Below, piece after piece: positions 8,102 to 16,298 of a DNA stretch of 64,000 bases. The notes under the pieces are model-generated. The model did no database searches, was not told the DNA's origin, and was given only the letters and a program-made list of their open reading frames with translations. Position numbers and translations under genes: made by a program. How positions within the stretch are numbered: the stretch's first letter is position 1; every line of letters starts with the position of its first letter. Origin of the DNA: Cyclobacteriaceae bacterium (GTDB lineage: Bacteria > Bacteroidota > Bacteroidia > Cytophagales > Cyclobacteriaceae); contig JANQEU010000030.1 in the NCBI GenBank assembly GCA_028278225.1, forward strand, positions 1 to 64,000. The letters run 5' to 3'.

Positions 8102-8359
8102 TACTCTTTTCTTCCTGAAGGTAATTGGGATATAATCATCCGTCGGGAGCCCGATATGCGCCAGGTCCCAGTCACTATCATAATCGCGAACGAGGTTTTT
8201 TATGCATTCGACCCGGTCTTCAGTGGGATAAGGACACTCTTCCCAATAAAAAATCTCAACCCGATAATGATACTGTTTTTTAATTCCATTTACTCTTACC
8301 TCAACCTCTATCTCCTGATCTTCGTTTAGTTGAGGGATTTCTATACCAATGATGCTCAT
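8090..8359 (-). CDS. Conserved hypothetical protein, 89 residues
   Basis: A small soluble protein with no recognised domain. The N-terminal half is beta-strand rich (EIEVEVRVNGIKKQYHYRVEIFYW) and the C-terminal half reads CIKNLVRDYDSDWDLAHIGL and ends in basic residues. ATG start at 8359, convergent with the DUF3127 gene with a 12-bp overlap. Codon use is like that of the neighbours, so it is likely a real gene. Confidence 0.6.
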   Translation of the reverse strand: MSIIGIEIPQLNEDQEIEVEVRVNGIKKQYHYRVEIFYWEECPYPTEDRVECIKNLVRDYDSDWDLAHIGLPTDDYIPITFRKKRVLKR

Positions 8360-8463
8360 ACTAAATTGATCGATTTAGTTTTTACATTTATAGATCAAAA
8401 AATATACCCTTTATTGTAATATATTGATTTTCAACCAGTTAATAACAAACAGTAAATTAGCCA

Positions 8464-9015
8464 GTGATCGGATTAAATACAATTTTGTGTACGAAAGGAT
8501 TACACTTTACCAAGCAGCTTCTTCTTTTTGTCGTTTTTCTGACAGTCTTATCCTGCATTGAGGATAAGTCTAAGAGACCCTCGCCCCTGGCCATCGACAG
8601 TCTTCGTGTGGACGGCAAACTGATATCCATAGAATATAGCAGCCCGGCCGTACGGAACCGTGAAATATGGGGTGTTCTTGACCCTTATGACAAGGTCTGG
8701 AGGATAGGTGCGAACGAGGCGACGATCTTCTATACGGAGCATACCCTGATATTTGCCGACTCTTTGATTTTACCCGGCGGCAAGTACTCATTATTTGCAA
8801 TTCCCAGAAAAGGTGACTGGACCATAATATTCAACAAGGAATGGGACCAATGGGGATCTTACAATTACAACGAAGCTGAAGACCAGTTGCGCTTTGATAT
8901 CACACCTGTTTTCGTATCCGAGTTGCAGGAGCGTTTAAATTTTGACATTTCGGAGGAATCGCTAAATTTTCATTGGGAATATCTGCAGTTTAAAATTCCC
9001 TATGTGATACGCTAA
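8464..9015 (+). CDS. DUF2911 lipoprotein
   Basis: A 183-residue protein. The hydrophobic leader LLLFVVFLTVLSC ends in a lipobox, so it is probably lipid-anchored. The mature part carries the DUF2911 core: ISIEYSSPAVRNREIWG, VWRIGANEATIFYTE, LPGGKYSLFAIP and FNKEWDQWGSYNY. The frame opens with GTG at 8464; no ATG precedes the leader. Its stop overlaps the stop of the convergent DUF302 gene by 4 bp. DUF2911 proteins are secreted Bacteroidota proteins of unknown function. Confidence 0.88.
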   Translation: MIGLNTILCTKGLHFTKQLLLFVVFLTVLSCIEDKSKRPSPLAIDSLRVDGKLISIEYSSPAVRNREIWGVLDPYDKVWRIGANEATIFYTEHTLIFADSLILPGGKYSLFAIPRKGDWTIIFNKEWDQWGSYNYNEAEDQLRFDITPVFVSELQERLNFDISEESLNFHWEYLQFKIPYVIR

Positions 9016-9461
9016 CGCTCCCTTAGCGCTTCATTGACCACCCTGACAACAAGGGCAGTCATTTTCGACAGCGTCTCATTACATCCGTCGATCAAAAATC
9101 TTCTTCGCATCAGTTGGGGATCAATGTACCCGATATAGACGTCTTCATGTTCTTCCCAAACCATTATTTTCAAAGGAAGATCGAGCGCCGCAGTTTGTTC
9201 ACACATGATCAGTTGCGTCGTCAGGTCGGGGTCCTCGAACAAAATGATCTCTGTTGGCGCTATTTTGATGCCACGATCCTCCGCAATCAGCTCATGGGAA
9301 ACAGTTTCGAAGAAGATGAGATCTTTTGACTCGATGATAGAAACAATTTTCTTTACGGTTTCGGGCACGGAAGCTTTCGCCTTATAAACTGTCAGGTTTT
9401 GAGCCAGGGCGGGACTAAATGATAAAAGGCCAAGTAGCGCGATAGTGGCGGTGACTCGCAT
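9012..9461 (-). CDS. DUF302 family secreted protein
   Basis: A 149-residue protein with a signal peptide (MRVTATIALLGLLSFSPALA) and a DUF302 domain: VPETVKKIVSIIESKDLIFFETVSHE, TEIILFEDPDLTTQLI and ALDLPLKIMVWEE. DUF302 domains form small beta-alpha sandwiches seen in periplasmic proteins, sometimes linked to sulfur or metal metabolism, but no biochemical role is visible here. Convergent with the DUF2911 gene. Confidence 0.88.
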   Translation of the reverse strand: MRVTATIALLGLLSFSPALAQNLTVYKAKASVPETVKKIVSIIESKDLIFFETVSHELIAEDRGIKIAPTEIILFEDPDLTTQLIMCEQTAALDLPLKIMVWEEHEDVYIGYIDPQLMRRRFLIDGCNETLSKMTALVVRVVNEALRER

Positions 9462-9613
9462 AAATATTACTATTCAATATCAGAATTTCACAAAAACTGA
9501 CCATGAAAGTACATTGATTACGGATTCAATCAAAATTTATCTCTTCAAAAGTCAGGAAGGTAATTGGAAATAACTTTAAGTACTATTTTTAAGGAAAATC
9601 CAGCAGTTGTATA

Positions 9614-11542
9614 ATGAATATCTATTCCAAACTAACATTGTTGTGTTTATTTCTTGTCGTCACCAGTGGTACGATACTCTTGTTCTTTGTCAACAGAAAG
9701 TTTGAAGATACGCTTCGGGGTGATCTATTGACTTCACTGGGAACCCAGGCTAGCGAATCGGTTGCAAATCTTGACCGGTTTATCTACGATCGCCTGAACG
9801 ACACCCGGGTCCTGGCCAAAAACAATACCTTTCAGCAAGACATTACGCCCGAACAGATGACAGTGTTCCTCCAGGAGCAAGCCGCATTGAACGAATTGTA
9901 CTACGGATTTTCATATTTCGACATGAATCGTATCAGGGTCGCTGATTCCAGGAATCTCAGGATAAACCAGCAGCATCCCAATACGCTTTACTGGACCCGT
10001 ATTTCTACTGAAAACCCTGATGTAATGGATATCACCAATTCCAGTTCCATCGGACAGCCCGTAGTGCACTTTGCATCTATCGTTGAAGACAAGGGAACCG
10101 GCGAGCCCAAAGGGGTGCTCGTAAGCACTATGCTTATTCACGAGCTTTATTCATTTCTCAGAAATATTTCCGTTGGTGATACGGAAACCAGGGAGCTGGA
10201 TGTCACTTTGATAAATGCAAACGGGTTGATCCTTTATTCAAACCTTAATCCTTACGCTGTGTTGGCGGATATTCATCCCCAGATTGATCTGATAAAGTAT
10301 TCCGGTTCGCAGCAGACTGATTACCTGGAACAAGATGATATTTTATACTTTACAGCTTCACAAACAGGGTTCAAGAATTATAGTGGGAATAATTGGACAC
10401 TTGTGATCAGCATTTCCAGGGATGACGTTTTTTCGCCTCTGAAAGCCATACGCAGAAGCCTTCTCTGGATCGTGGCGCCGGTATTGCTGGGATCTATTTT
10501 GCTTGCGCTGATCGTGGCTTATTTATTTGTCACACCTATCATCAGGTTGAGCAATGCCGCAGACCAAATTGCCAGAGGTAATTTCGAAGTAGATCTAAGC
10601 CTGAAAAGGAAGGATGAAATAGGCAAGCTGGCGAGACAATTGGACAGAACCTCCCAGATCCTGATCAAGCGGATTTCGGAGCAAAAGGAAATGAATCAAA
10701 AACTTGAGGATCAGAAAGGAGAAATTGCCCGGCAAAAGGAGGAGATCGAAGGTGTCAACATGCAATTGACCGACTCGATATCGTATGCGCGTCGCATCCA
10801 AAGAGCGCTCCTTCCGGATATCAAAGTGATAAGGAAGGTCGTCAAAGATGCCATGATCTATTATCAGCCCAGGGACATTATAAGTGGTGATTTTTATTGG
10901 TTCGAAAGGGTCAGAAAAGGCAGAAGCGATTATCTCGTTGCCGCTTGCGCCGACTGCACGGGCCACGGGGTACCGGGAGCGATCATGTCCATGATGGGAA
11001 GCAACCAGTTAACCAATATTGTCTATTACCAAAACTACCTGGATCCCGCAAAGATCCTGGCAAGACTTGACAAGGCCATCAAGTTTGAATTGTACAGTCG
11101 TGACGAGGAGGGCAGCTCCAAAAAAGATGGCATGGAAATCGGTGTTTGCGTAGTGAACCTGGAAGATTATACACTTGAATTTACCGGAGCCGGAATCCCC
11201 CTGTACATGGTTAGAAAAAACGAACTGGAGCAATTCCGTTCGATCAAGGAAATGGTGGGTGGAATGGAAGGCGAAGAAAGGGAGGTGGAAGCCAGGCTTG
11301 TCAAACATACCATTGAGATCAACAAAGGGGACCGGTTCTATATGGCAACGGACGGGTTCCAGGATCAATTTGGCGGCCCGGACGATAGGAAACTTATGAC
11401 AAAAAAATTTAAAAGCCTCCTGACCGATTACGCCGGAACGGCACTCAGTGAACAAAAAGGGAAATTCGAAACCGAACTGAATGACTGGAAAGGTAAAGGC
11501 CAGCAGACGGACGACGTTCTTGTATTGGGGCTGGAACTTTAG
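9614..11542 (+). CDS. Membrane PP2C (SpoIIE-type) phosphatase with Cache and HAMP domains, SiaA/RsbU-like
   Basis: A 642-residue membrane phosphatase. TM1 is at about 5-26, a periplasmic double-Cache-like sensor at 30-280, TM2 at 283-307, HAMP at about 305-357, a coiled coil at 355-388 and a SpoIIE/RsbU PP2C domain at 395-642. Metal-site residues are intact: SGDF (424-427), ADCTGHG (446-452), TDG (579-581) and TDD (632-634). The Cache-HAMP-PP2C layout equals that of P. aeruginosa SiaA, which dephosphorylates SiaC. SiaB- and SiaC-like genes lie 4 kb downstream on the same strand, so this is the natural partner phosphatase (inference). It should respond to a small periplasmic ligand. Its stop is 5 bp from the stop of the convergent operon. 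Confidence 0.9.
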   Translation: MNIYSKLTLLCLFLVVTSGTILLFFVNRKFEDTLRGDLLTSLGTQASESVANLDRFIYDRLNDTRVLAKNNTFQQDITPEQMTVFLQEQAALNELYYGFSYFDMNRIRVADSRNLRINQQHPNTLYWTRISTENPDVMDITNSSSIGQPVVHFASIVEDKGTGEPKGVLVSTMLIHELYSFLRNISVGDTETRELDVTLINANGLILYSNLNPYAVLADIHPQIDLIKYSGSQQTDYLEQDDILYFTASQTGFKNYSGNNWTLVISISRDDVFSPLKAIRRSLLWIVAPVLLGSILLALIVAYLFVTPIIRLSNAADQIARGNFEVDLSLKRKDEIGKLARQLDRTSQILIKRISEQKEMNQKLEDQKGEIARQKEEIEGVNMQLTDSISYARRIQRALLPDIKVIRKVVKDAMIYYQPRDIISGDFYWFERVRKGRSDYLVAACADCTGHGVPGAIMSMMGSNQLTNIVYYQNYLDPAKILARLDKAIKFELYSRDEEGSSKKDGMEIGVCVVNLEDYTLEFTGAGIPLYMVRKNELEQFRSIKEMVGGMEGEEREVEARLVKHTIEINKGDRFYMATDGFQDQFGGPDDRKLMTKKFKSLLTDYAGTALSEQKGKFETELNDWKGKGQQTDDVLVLGLEL

Positions 11543-11547
11543 AGATA

Positions 11548-11787
11548 CTAATACAGGTTCAGGAGTTCTTCCTCCACTTTTGTTTCATAAAGTTCCTCCA
11601 GCGCCTTATTCAATGCGGCGACGATATTGGGGCTTAAACTGAGATTGATTTCGGGGTTTTCCAGTTCTTTCAGTGTCAGGCCTTCTGACCGGATCACATC
11701 CAGCGATCTCAGAACAATTCTTGTCCAGCTTTGGGGGCTAATGTTGTCAACACACCAGTTCTTGTAGCTCTCTGCTTTTATCGCCAT
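11548..11787 (-). CDS. Unknown 79-residue protein in the kinase/regulator operon
   Basis: A small acidic soluble protein (starts MAIKAESYKNWCVDNIS, ends VEEELLNLY), predicted helical, with no recognised domain. It begins 1 bp after the stop of the response-regulator gene and is the last gene of the histidine kinase / response regulator operon, so it is very probably co-transcribed and part of the same pathway. It could be a small adaptor or an antagonist protein; nothing in the sequence decides this. Confidence 0.6.
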   Translation of the reverse strand: MAIKAESYKNWCVDNISPQSWTRIVLRSLDVIRSEGLTLKELENPEINLSLSPNIVAALNKALEELYETKVEEELLNLY

Positions 11788-11788
11788 G

Positions 11789-13042
11789 TCATACGTCTAT
11801 TCTAAATCCTATAATTGAAATGTCGTCGTTCATCCCTGACTCACCTATCCAGTCCTCTACCGTCTGATTGATGAAAACCCCCTGATCCTCCATTGGTTTA
11901 TCCTGGACTGATTTCAGCATTTCCTCGAACTTTTCCCGACTGAATTTCACGCCGTCCGAATTCATCTGGTTCATGAATCCATTGCTAAACATATACATAC
12001 TGGTATCGGAGGATATCTCGAACCTGTCGGCATTGAGTCTGTCAATATTACTTTCGGGCTCACCTTCAAGCACAATCATTCTACCTCCTTCAAAAAGGAC
12101 CAGGTCATGATTCAGACCACTGAATTGGAGTGTCCCTTCATTGTTATCAAAAATGGCGACCGACACTTTAAGGTCGCAGTACAATTCATTGGTTCCCGCC
12201 GCGTCCAGTTCTTCTTTCAGATACTTTATGATATCACCGGAATGGAATATTTTTCTATCCTGAACGATTTCAGTAAGAATAGAATCCGCTATCAGTGTTT
12301 TCAGGGAGCCAACAATTCCTTTACCCTCAAATGCCAGCACACAAAGCACCGTATAATCTTCCGTCCGGAAATTCAGACTTGTGGTCCAAATAAACTCCTC
12401 GCTGAAAAAATACCTGGTCTTGTAAATGATGAAATGTTCAGCAAAAATTCGATCCAGATAGCGCTCACTGGGCAGCATCGAAAGTTGCAACTGACCTGCA
12501 TACCTGATGGAAGAAATGAGCCGCTCATTTATGTCATTCAGTTCTTTGGTCCTCTCCGCCACTTTTCGTTCAAGCTCTACATTTGTCTCCTCCAGGTCCT
12601 TTACATGCTCTGTGCTATCAATCGCAGCCTGATAGGTTTCAAGTGCCCTCTCAAGTACCGCTTTCATCTCATCAAAATTCCAGGGCTTGGTAATATACTT
12701 GTATATACCACACCTGTTAATACCATCTTTTATTGCCTCAATGTCCGTAAAGCCGGTAAGAATAATTTTTATAACATCAGGGAAATCAGGCAGGATCTTC
12801 TCAAGGAATTCAGTTCCGGACATGTCCGGCATCCGCTGGTCAGTAATTATGACCTGAATTTCATTTTCTTTCAGAAGATCAATGGCCTCGAAAGGGGTTG
12901 TTGCCGTGTGGATTTTGTAAAACCTTCTGAAGTTAGATTTGAAGACCCTCAGGTTGGTTTCTTCGTCATCCACGTAAAGAATGGCATATTTCTTCTCTTT
13001 TTTGATTGTTTCCTCAGAAACCTTATCTACAATTTCTTCCAT
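11789..13042 (-). CDS. Response regulator fused to a degenerate PP2C (SpoIIE-like) domain
   Basis: 417 residues. The receiver domain (about 18-135) is intact: acidic pair D25/D26, phospho-acceptor D68 in ITDQRMPDMSG, T96 and K119. A coiled coil follows (about 145-175), then a PP2C-like domain that aligns with the phosphatase at 9614 (ISSIRYAGQLQLSMLP versus ISYARRIQRALLP). Metal-binding positions have changed: GDF became EEF (215-217), ADCTGHG became LAFEGKG (236-242), and TDG became SNG (in MYMFSNGF); only the final D406-D407 pair remains. It is therefore predicted to lack phosphatase activity and to act by binding, perhaps competing for a phosphoprotein. Second gene of the operon, 35 bp after the histidine kinase. 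Confidence 0.88.
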   Translation of the reverse strand: MEEIVDKVSEETIKKEKKYAILYVDDEETNLRVFKSNFRRFYKIHTATTPFEAIDLLKENEIQVIITDQRMPDMSGTEFLEKILPDFPDVIKIILTGFTDIEAIKDGINRCGIYKYITKPWNFDEMKAVLERALETYQAAIDSTEHVKDLEETNVELERKVAERTKELNDINERLISSIRYAGQLQLSMLPSERYLDRIFAEHFIIYKTRYFFSEEFIWTTSLNFRTEDYTVLCVLAFEGKGIVGSLKTLIADSILTEIVQDRKIFHSGDIIKYLKEELDAAGTNELYCDLKVSVAIFDNNEGTLQFSGLNHDLVLFEGGRMIVLEGEPESNIDRLNADRFEISSDTSMYMFSNGFMNQMNSDGVKFSREKFEEMLKSVQDKPMEDQGVFINQTVEDWIGESGMNDDISIIGFRIDV

Positions 13043-13077
13043 TGCTTTCCGGGGTGGTTCTATATTTGGTTAGGTAC

Positions 13078-14967
13078 TTAAGCTACTTTTTCTTTTTTCT
13101 TTTCTTCGACAATTTGTAGTTTTTTAGGAATGGAAATTACAAATTCCGTCCCCTTTCCAACCTCTGAATGTAATTCTATTTTACCATTGTGTTTTTCAAC
13201 TATCCCAAAAGTAATTGACATCCCCAAACCCGTACCAACACCGACAGCTTTTGTTGTGAAAAACGGTTCCCATATCCTGTTCTTGACATCATCAGGGATC
13301 CCTATGCCATTGTCTTTCAATCTGATGGTCACCTTATCCCTCTCTTCTTCCGTGTAGATGATGATCTCTCCGTCTTTACGTTCTTCCGGGATGGCCTGAA
13401 TGGCATTGTTCAGGATATTCATAAATACCTGATTAAGCTGACCGGGGTAACACTCGATCTCACCCATTTTATCATCATAGTACCTGGATATCTTTATTCG
13501 GTTCTTTGTTTTGTTTTTCAGAAGTGTGAGTGTGGCATCAATATTTTCATTGACATTGGCGGGCTTGGCTTCTTCTTCATCGAGCCTGGAGAAAATCCTT
13601 AATCCTTTCACAATCTCAATGGTCCGCGATACCCCGTAATTAATATCCTTGATCAGGTCATCCAGTTCATCCATCAACTCCTCGTACTCGTGATCTTCTT
13701 TCAATTCCTTTATTTCTTCAATAAGTGCTTTTGGGTCTTCACCTTCTTCCAACCTGCTGTAGGCATCCAGTATTTCCACTATGGAATCAATTGACATCTT
13801 CATGGAATTCATACCGCTCGATATGAAATTGATGGGATTATTGATCTCATGAGCTATACCGGCCGTCAGCTGACCAAGAGAAGCCATCTTCTCGGAATGA
13901 ACCAGCTGTGATTGTGCTCCTTTCAAAGTCTCCATCGCCTCTCTCAGTTCATTTTTACTTTTCTGCTCTTCCTTCAATAACTCCTTCATTTTCTTCTCCG
14001 CAAGGAAAAGCTTCTCGTTATCAATTAACTGCTTATCTGCCAGTTCCCTGATTTCTTCCTCTGATTCCTGCAATTTCTGATAAGCCACTTTTAATTCGTC
14101 TTGTGCTTTCAGAAGTTTTTCGTTTATGGAAATTTGTTCTTTTGTACTCTTCAGGAGCTTCGCTTCGGACTCTTTTAGCTTCAGGTTCTTACTCTCCAGC
14201 TCCCGCCTGGAAAGGACCAATTGTTTGTTAATATGCTTTTGCTTGGCAAAGCTTATTTTCAATTGGTGCTCGGACTTTTTCACTTTCACATATGCCTTGT
14301 TAGCTGAAAGGAAGTTTTCCCCCGCCAGTTTTACCATTGGCCGGAAGATGAAAAACCCTTGCAGAAGCAAGATCCCAATGAAGATCCCGAGAACTATTTT
14401 CTCTACCAGGCTGAAGCCGGACTTGGTCAACTGTGCCTGATCTATGAAATAGTCCGTTATTTTTCCGGAGGCTACCTGATATTTTCTCACTGTATTTAAT
14501 AAGGTGGAGATCGAACCTCTGAGCGACAGGTAATTGACGTCATTTAATTCCGTAGAGAATTCTATTCCCAACAAATTATCAGCGTTGATTTTCATTTCGT
14601 TGTAAAAGAATTCCAGATCTTCCTGCAGTTGACGGTATTCGGAGGTGGGCTCAGGAGCATTTATACCAAGCTCCTCATTTCCTCTAATCAGAGTTTCATG
14701 GATACTGACCCACTCCGGAACTATCCTCGACAATTCGCTTTGGAATATCAGAAAATTCCGTTCGTTTTCAGAATAACCCATGCCAACCGCAGCTTTGGTG
14801 ATCTGCTGTCCCAAAGCCTCCTGACGGGCTGATAAGGCGACCAGTTGGGGATCCTGGTTTACACTCTCAAAAATACTTTTCTGAATAAAAAAGATGTAAT
14901 AGGCAATTGAGCCTCCAATAATAATGGCTGTCAGGATGTAGCCAATAGCGTACAAGTCTTTCTTCAT
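13078..14967 (-). CDS. Membrane sensor histidine kinase with a long coiled coil
   Basis: 629 residues. TM1 is at about 8-28, a helical periplasmic region at 30-188, TM2 at 190-208, and an exceptionally long signalling coiled coil at 222-355. The kinase core follows: H-box LTAGIAHEINNP with His373, N-box NQVFMNILNNAIQAIPEE (512-529), G1 DNGIGIP (552-558), F-box and G2 TGLGMSITFGIVEKHNG (579-595). All catalytic motifs are present. It starts the minus-strand operon that continues into the response regulator / pseudophosphatase fusion and the 79-residue protein, so that regulator is its presumed partner. The ligand is not evident. Divergent from the SiaB-like gene. Confidence 0.92.
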   Translation of the reverse strand: MKKDLYAIGYILTAIIIGGSIAYYIFFIQKSIFESVNQDPQLVALSARQEALGQQITKAAVGMGYSENERNFLIFQSELSRIVPEWVSIHETLIRGNEELGINAPEPTSEYRQLQEDLEFFYNEMKINADNLLGIEFSTELNDVNYLSLRGSISTLLNTVRKYQVASGKITDYFIDQAQLTKSGFSLVEKIVLGIFIGILLLQGFFIFRPMVKLAGENFLSANKAYVKVKKSEHQLKISFAKQKHINKQLVLSRRELESKNLKLKESEAKLLKSTKEQISINEKLLKAQDELKVAYQKLQESEEEIRELADKQLIDNEKLFLAEKKMKELLKEEQKSKNELREAMETLKGAQSQLVHSEKMASLGQLTAGIAHEINNPINFISSGMNSMKMSIDSIVEILDAYSRLEEGEDPKALIEEIKELKEDHEYEELMDELDDLIKDINYGVSRTIEIVKGLRIFSRLDEEEAKPANVNENIDATLTLLKNKTKNRIKISRYYDDKMGEIECYPGQLNQVFMNILNNAIQAIPEERKDGEIIIYTEEERDKVTIRLKDNGIGIPDDVKNRIWEPFFTTKAVGVGTGLGMSITFGIVEKHNGKIELHSEVGKGTEFVISIPKKLQIVEEKKKEKVA

Positions 14968-15305
14968 GATCTTGGTCTCTTAATGATCTCAGTTTTCAAA
15001 ACTATACCAATTTCAAAACTACAATAAACTTGAGTCATAGATTTTTTGTGACACCACGTTTGAGTTTTCTAAGTGTATGTTCGGGAATTATTTAGGTGTG
15101 AGCCGGACGGTTTGTAGTTCTTTTTTAAACAATTTTGTGTGATTATTGCAACCAAGTTATTAATACATTAATAACCAGTAGTTATCTTAGGGGCTGATCT
15201 AATGTATTACTTATATAATTAACATATAACCCTTTGATTCTGACCAAAATAATAGGCAGTTGGGAATTTGTCTGGCTACTTACTTTTTAAAATATTGATC
15301 TCGTA
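14968..15305. other. Divergent intergenic region of the Sia-like locus
   Basis: A 338-bp AT-rich region between the histidine kinase start and the SiaB-like start, with no coding potential. It must hold promoters for both directions. On the + strand, TTTG at 15111-15114 and AATTTTG at 15131-15137 resemble a Bacteroidota -33/-7 pair, and TTGG (15261) with TACTTTTT (15281-15288) is a second candidate nearer the gene. No clear palindromic operator was found. Confidence 0.4.
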
Positions 15306-15869
15306 ATGGATTATCTACGGAGTTATAAAAATATTTATGATCAAAATATCATTTTGATGTACAAAGGAGAATTGACTTTTGACCTTGTCACGTCAATGAT
15401 ATCAACTTTGGAAGAGCGGTTGGAAGAACTGGAGCAAAACCGAAAAGTCAAAAAGAAATTTTACAACGTGGCAACAGAATGTATCCAGAACCTTTACTAC
15501 CACCTTGACGAGGTAAATGCGGATGAAATCAAGATCAGTACCTATGACGCTAACTCAGCCCTCATTCTGATCGCCGCAAGAAAACGGTTTTATAGCCTTC
15601 AGACGGGCAATTACATCCCATCCAATAAGGTGGATCTGGTTCAGAGACGCCTGGATGATATCAACAGTGTAGCTCCGGAAGAGTTGAGAGCATTGTATAA
15701 AAAGGTATTGAACGAACAAGAATTTAGTGATAAGGGAACCGGTGGTTTAGGGTTTATTGATATCGCAAGGAAAACCGGCGGACAAAAACTTAGATATAAA
15801 TTTCAGGAAGTGAGTGACGATGTTTCGTATTTTACTTTTCAGGTTAGATTACCAAGGGACATTGAATAA
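15306..15869 (+). CDS. SiaB-like GHKL-type protein kinase (DUF6272)
   Basis: 187 residues, soluble. It fits the SiaB/DUF6272 family: an N-terminal segment MDYLRSYKNIYDQNIILMYKG-like in pattern, an N-box-like helix ATECIQNLYYH with Glu58 and Asn62, and a glycine-rich lid GTGGLGFIDIARKTG (144-158) as in GHKL ATP-binding folds. In P. aeruginosa SiaB phosphorylates SiaC on a threonine and is opposed by phosphatase SiaA. The next gene, 34 bp downstream, encodes the SiaC homologue, and a SiaA-type phosphatase lies at 9614, supporting the same role here by analogy. Confidence 0.85.
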   Translation: MDYLRSYKNIYDQNIILMYKGELTFDLVTSMISTLEERLEELEQNRKVKKKFYNVATECIQNLYYHLDEVNADEIKISTYDANSALILIAARKRFYSLQTGNYIPSNKVDLVQRRLDDINSVAPEELRALYKKVLNEQEFSDKGTGGLGFIDIARKTGGQKLRYKFQEVSDDVSYFTFQVRLPRDIE

Positions 15870-15903
15870 TTATTACTTTCTAATTGTTATTGTATAATAA
15901 TTT

Positions 15904-16284
15904 ATGGAGCGTATATTCTTAGAACCAACAAGAGTAACCCCACTTATCAATTTCGATCCTGATGAGGGCATTTTGGAAATGAAAGGCAGATCAAGTCCTG
16001 AAAATGCTATCCAGTTTTACCAGGGACTGATCGACAATCTTGATGAATACATAGCAAGCGATTCTGAACATTTCATAGCAAATTTCGCATTTGAGTATTT
16101 CAACACAAGCTCTTCAAAGTGTTTGTTTGATGTTTTCAAAAGATTATTTAGAATGTCGGAGTCCGATATCGATCTTACCATAAACTGGTATTACGAAGAA
16201 GACGATGAAGATATGATGGAAGCCGGCGAAGACTACAGTGACCTGCTTGATCTTGATTTCAATTTCATTGAAATTGAAGACTAA
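15904..16284 (+). CDS. SiaC-like regulatory phosphoprotein (DUF1987)
   Basis: 126 residues, soluble and acidic. The DUF1987 core is clear: EPTRVTPLINFDPDEGILEMKGRS (about 7-30), ENAIQFYQGLIDNLDEYI, and FEYFNTSSSKCLFDVFK. Thr68 in NTSS falls at the position of the SiaC phosphothreonine T68. In P. aeruginosa the unphosphorylated protein activates the diguanylate cyclase SiaD. No GGDEF gene occurs in this window, so the target must be elsewhere or different; the membrane protein encoded 14 bp downstream is the first candidate. The C-terminal tail (100-126) is very acidic. Confidence 0.88.
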   Translation: MERIFLEPTRVTPLINFDPDEGILEMKGRSSPENAIQFYQGLIDNLDEYIASDSEHFIANFAFEYFNTSSSKCLFDVFKRLFRMSESDIDLTINWYYEEDDEDMMEAGEDYSDLLDLDFNFIEIED

Positions 16285-16298
16285 CAGGAGTTTGTGTG

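Noticed and set aside
9614-11542. Calling the PP2C protein a plain RsbU anti-sigma pathway phosphatase
   Set aside because: No anti-sigma factor, STAS antagonist or sigma-B-like gene is nearby, whereas SiaB- and SiaC-like genes are; the Sia comparison fits better.
12107-13081. A 324-residue open frame on the + strand
   Set aside because: It is fully antisense to the response regulator gene, which has clear receiver motifs; the antisense product has no recognisable domain.
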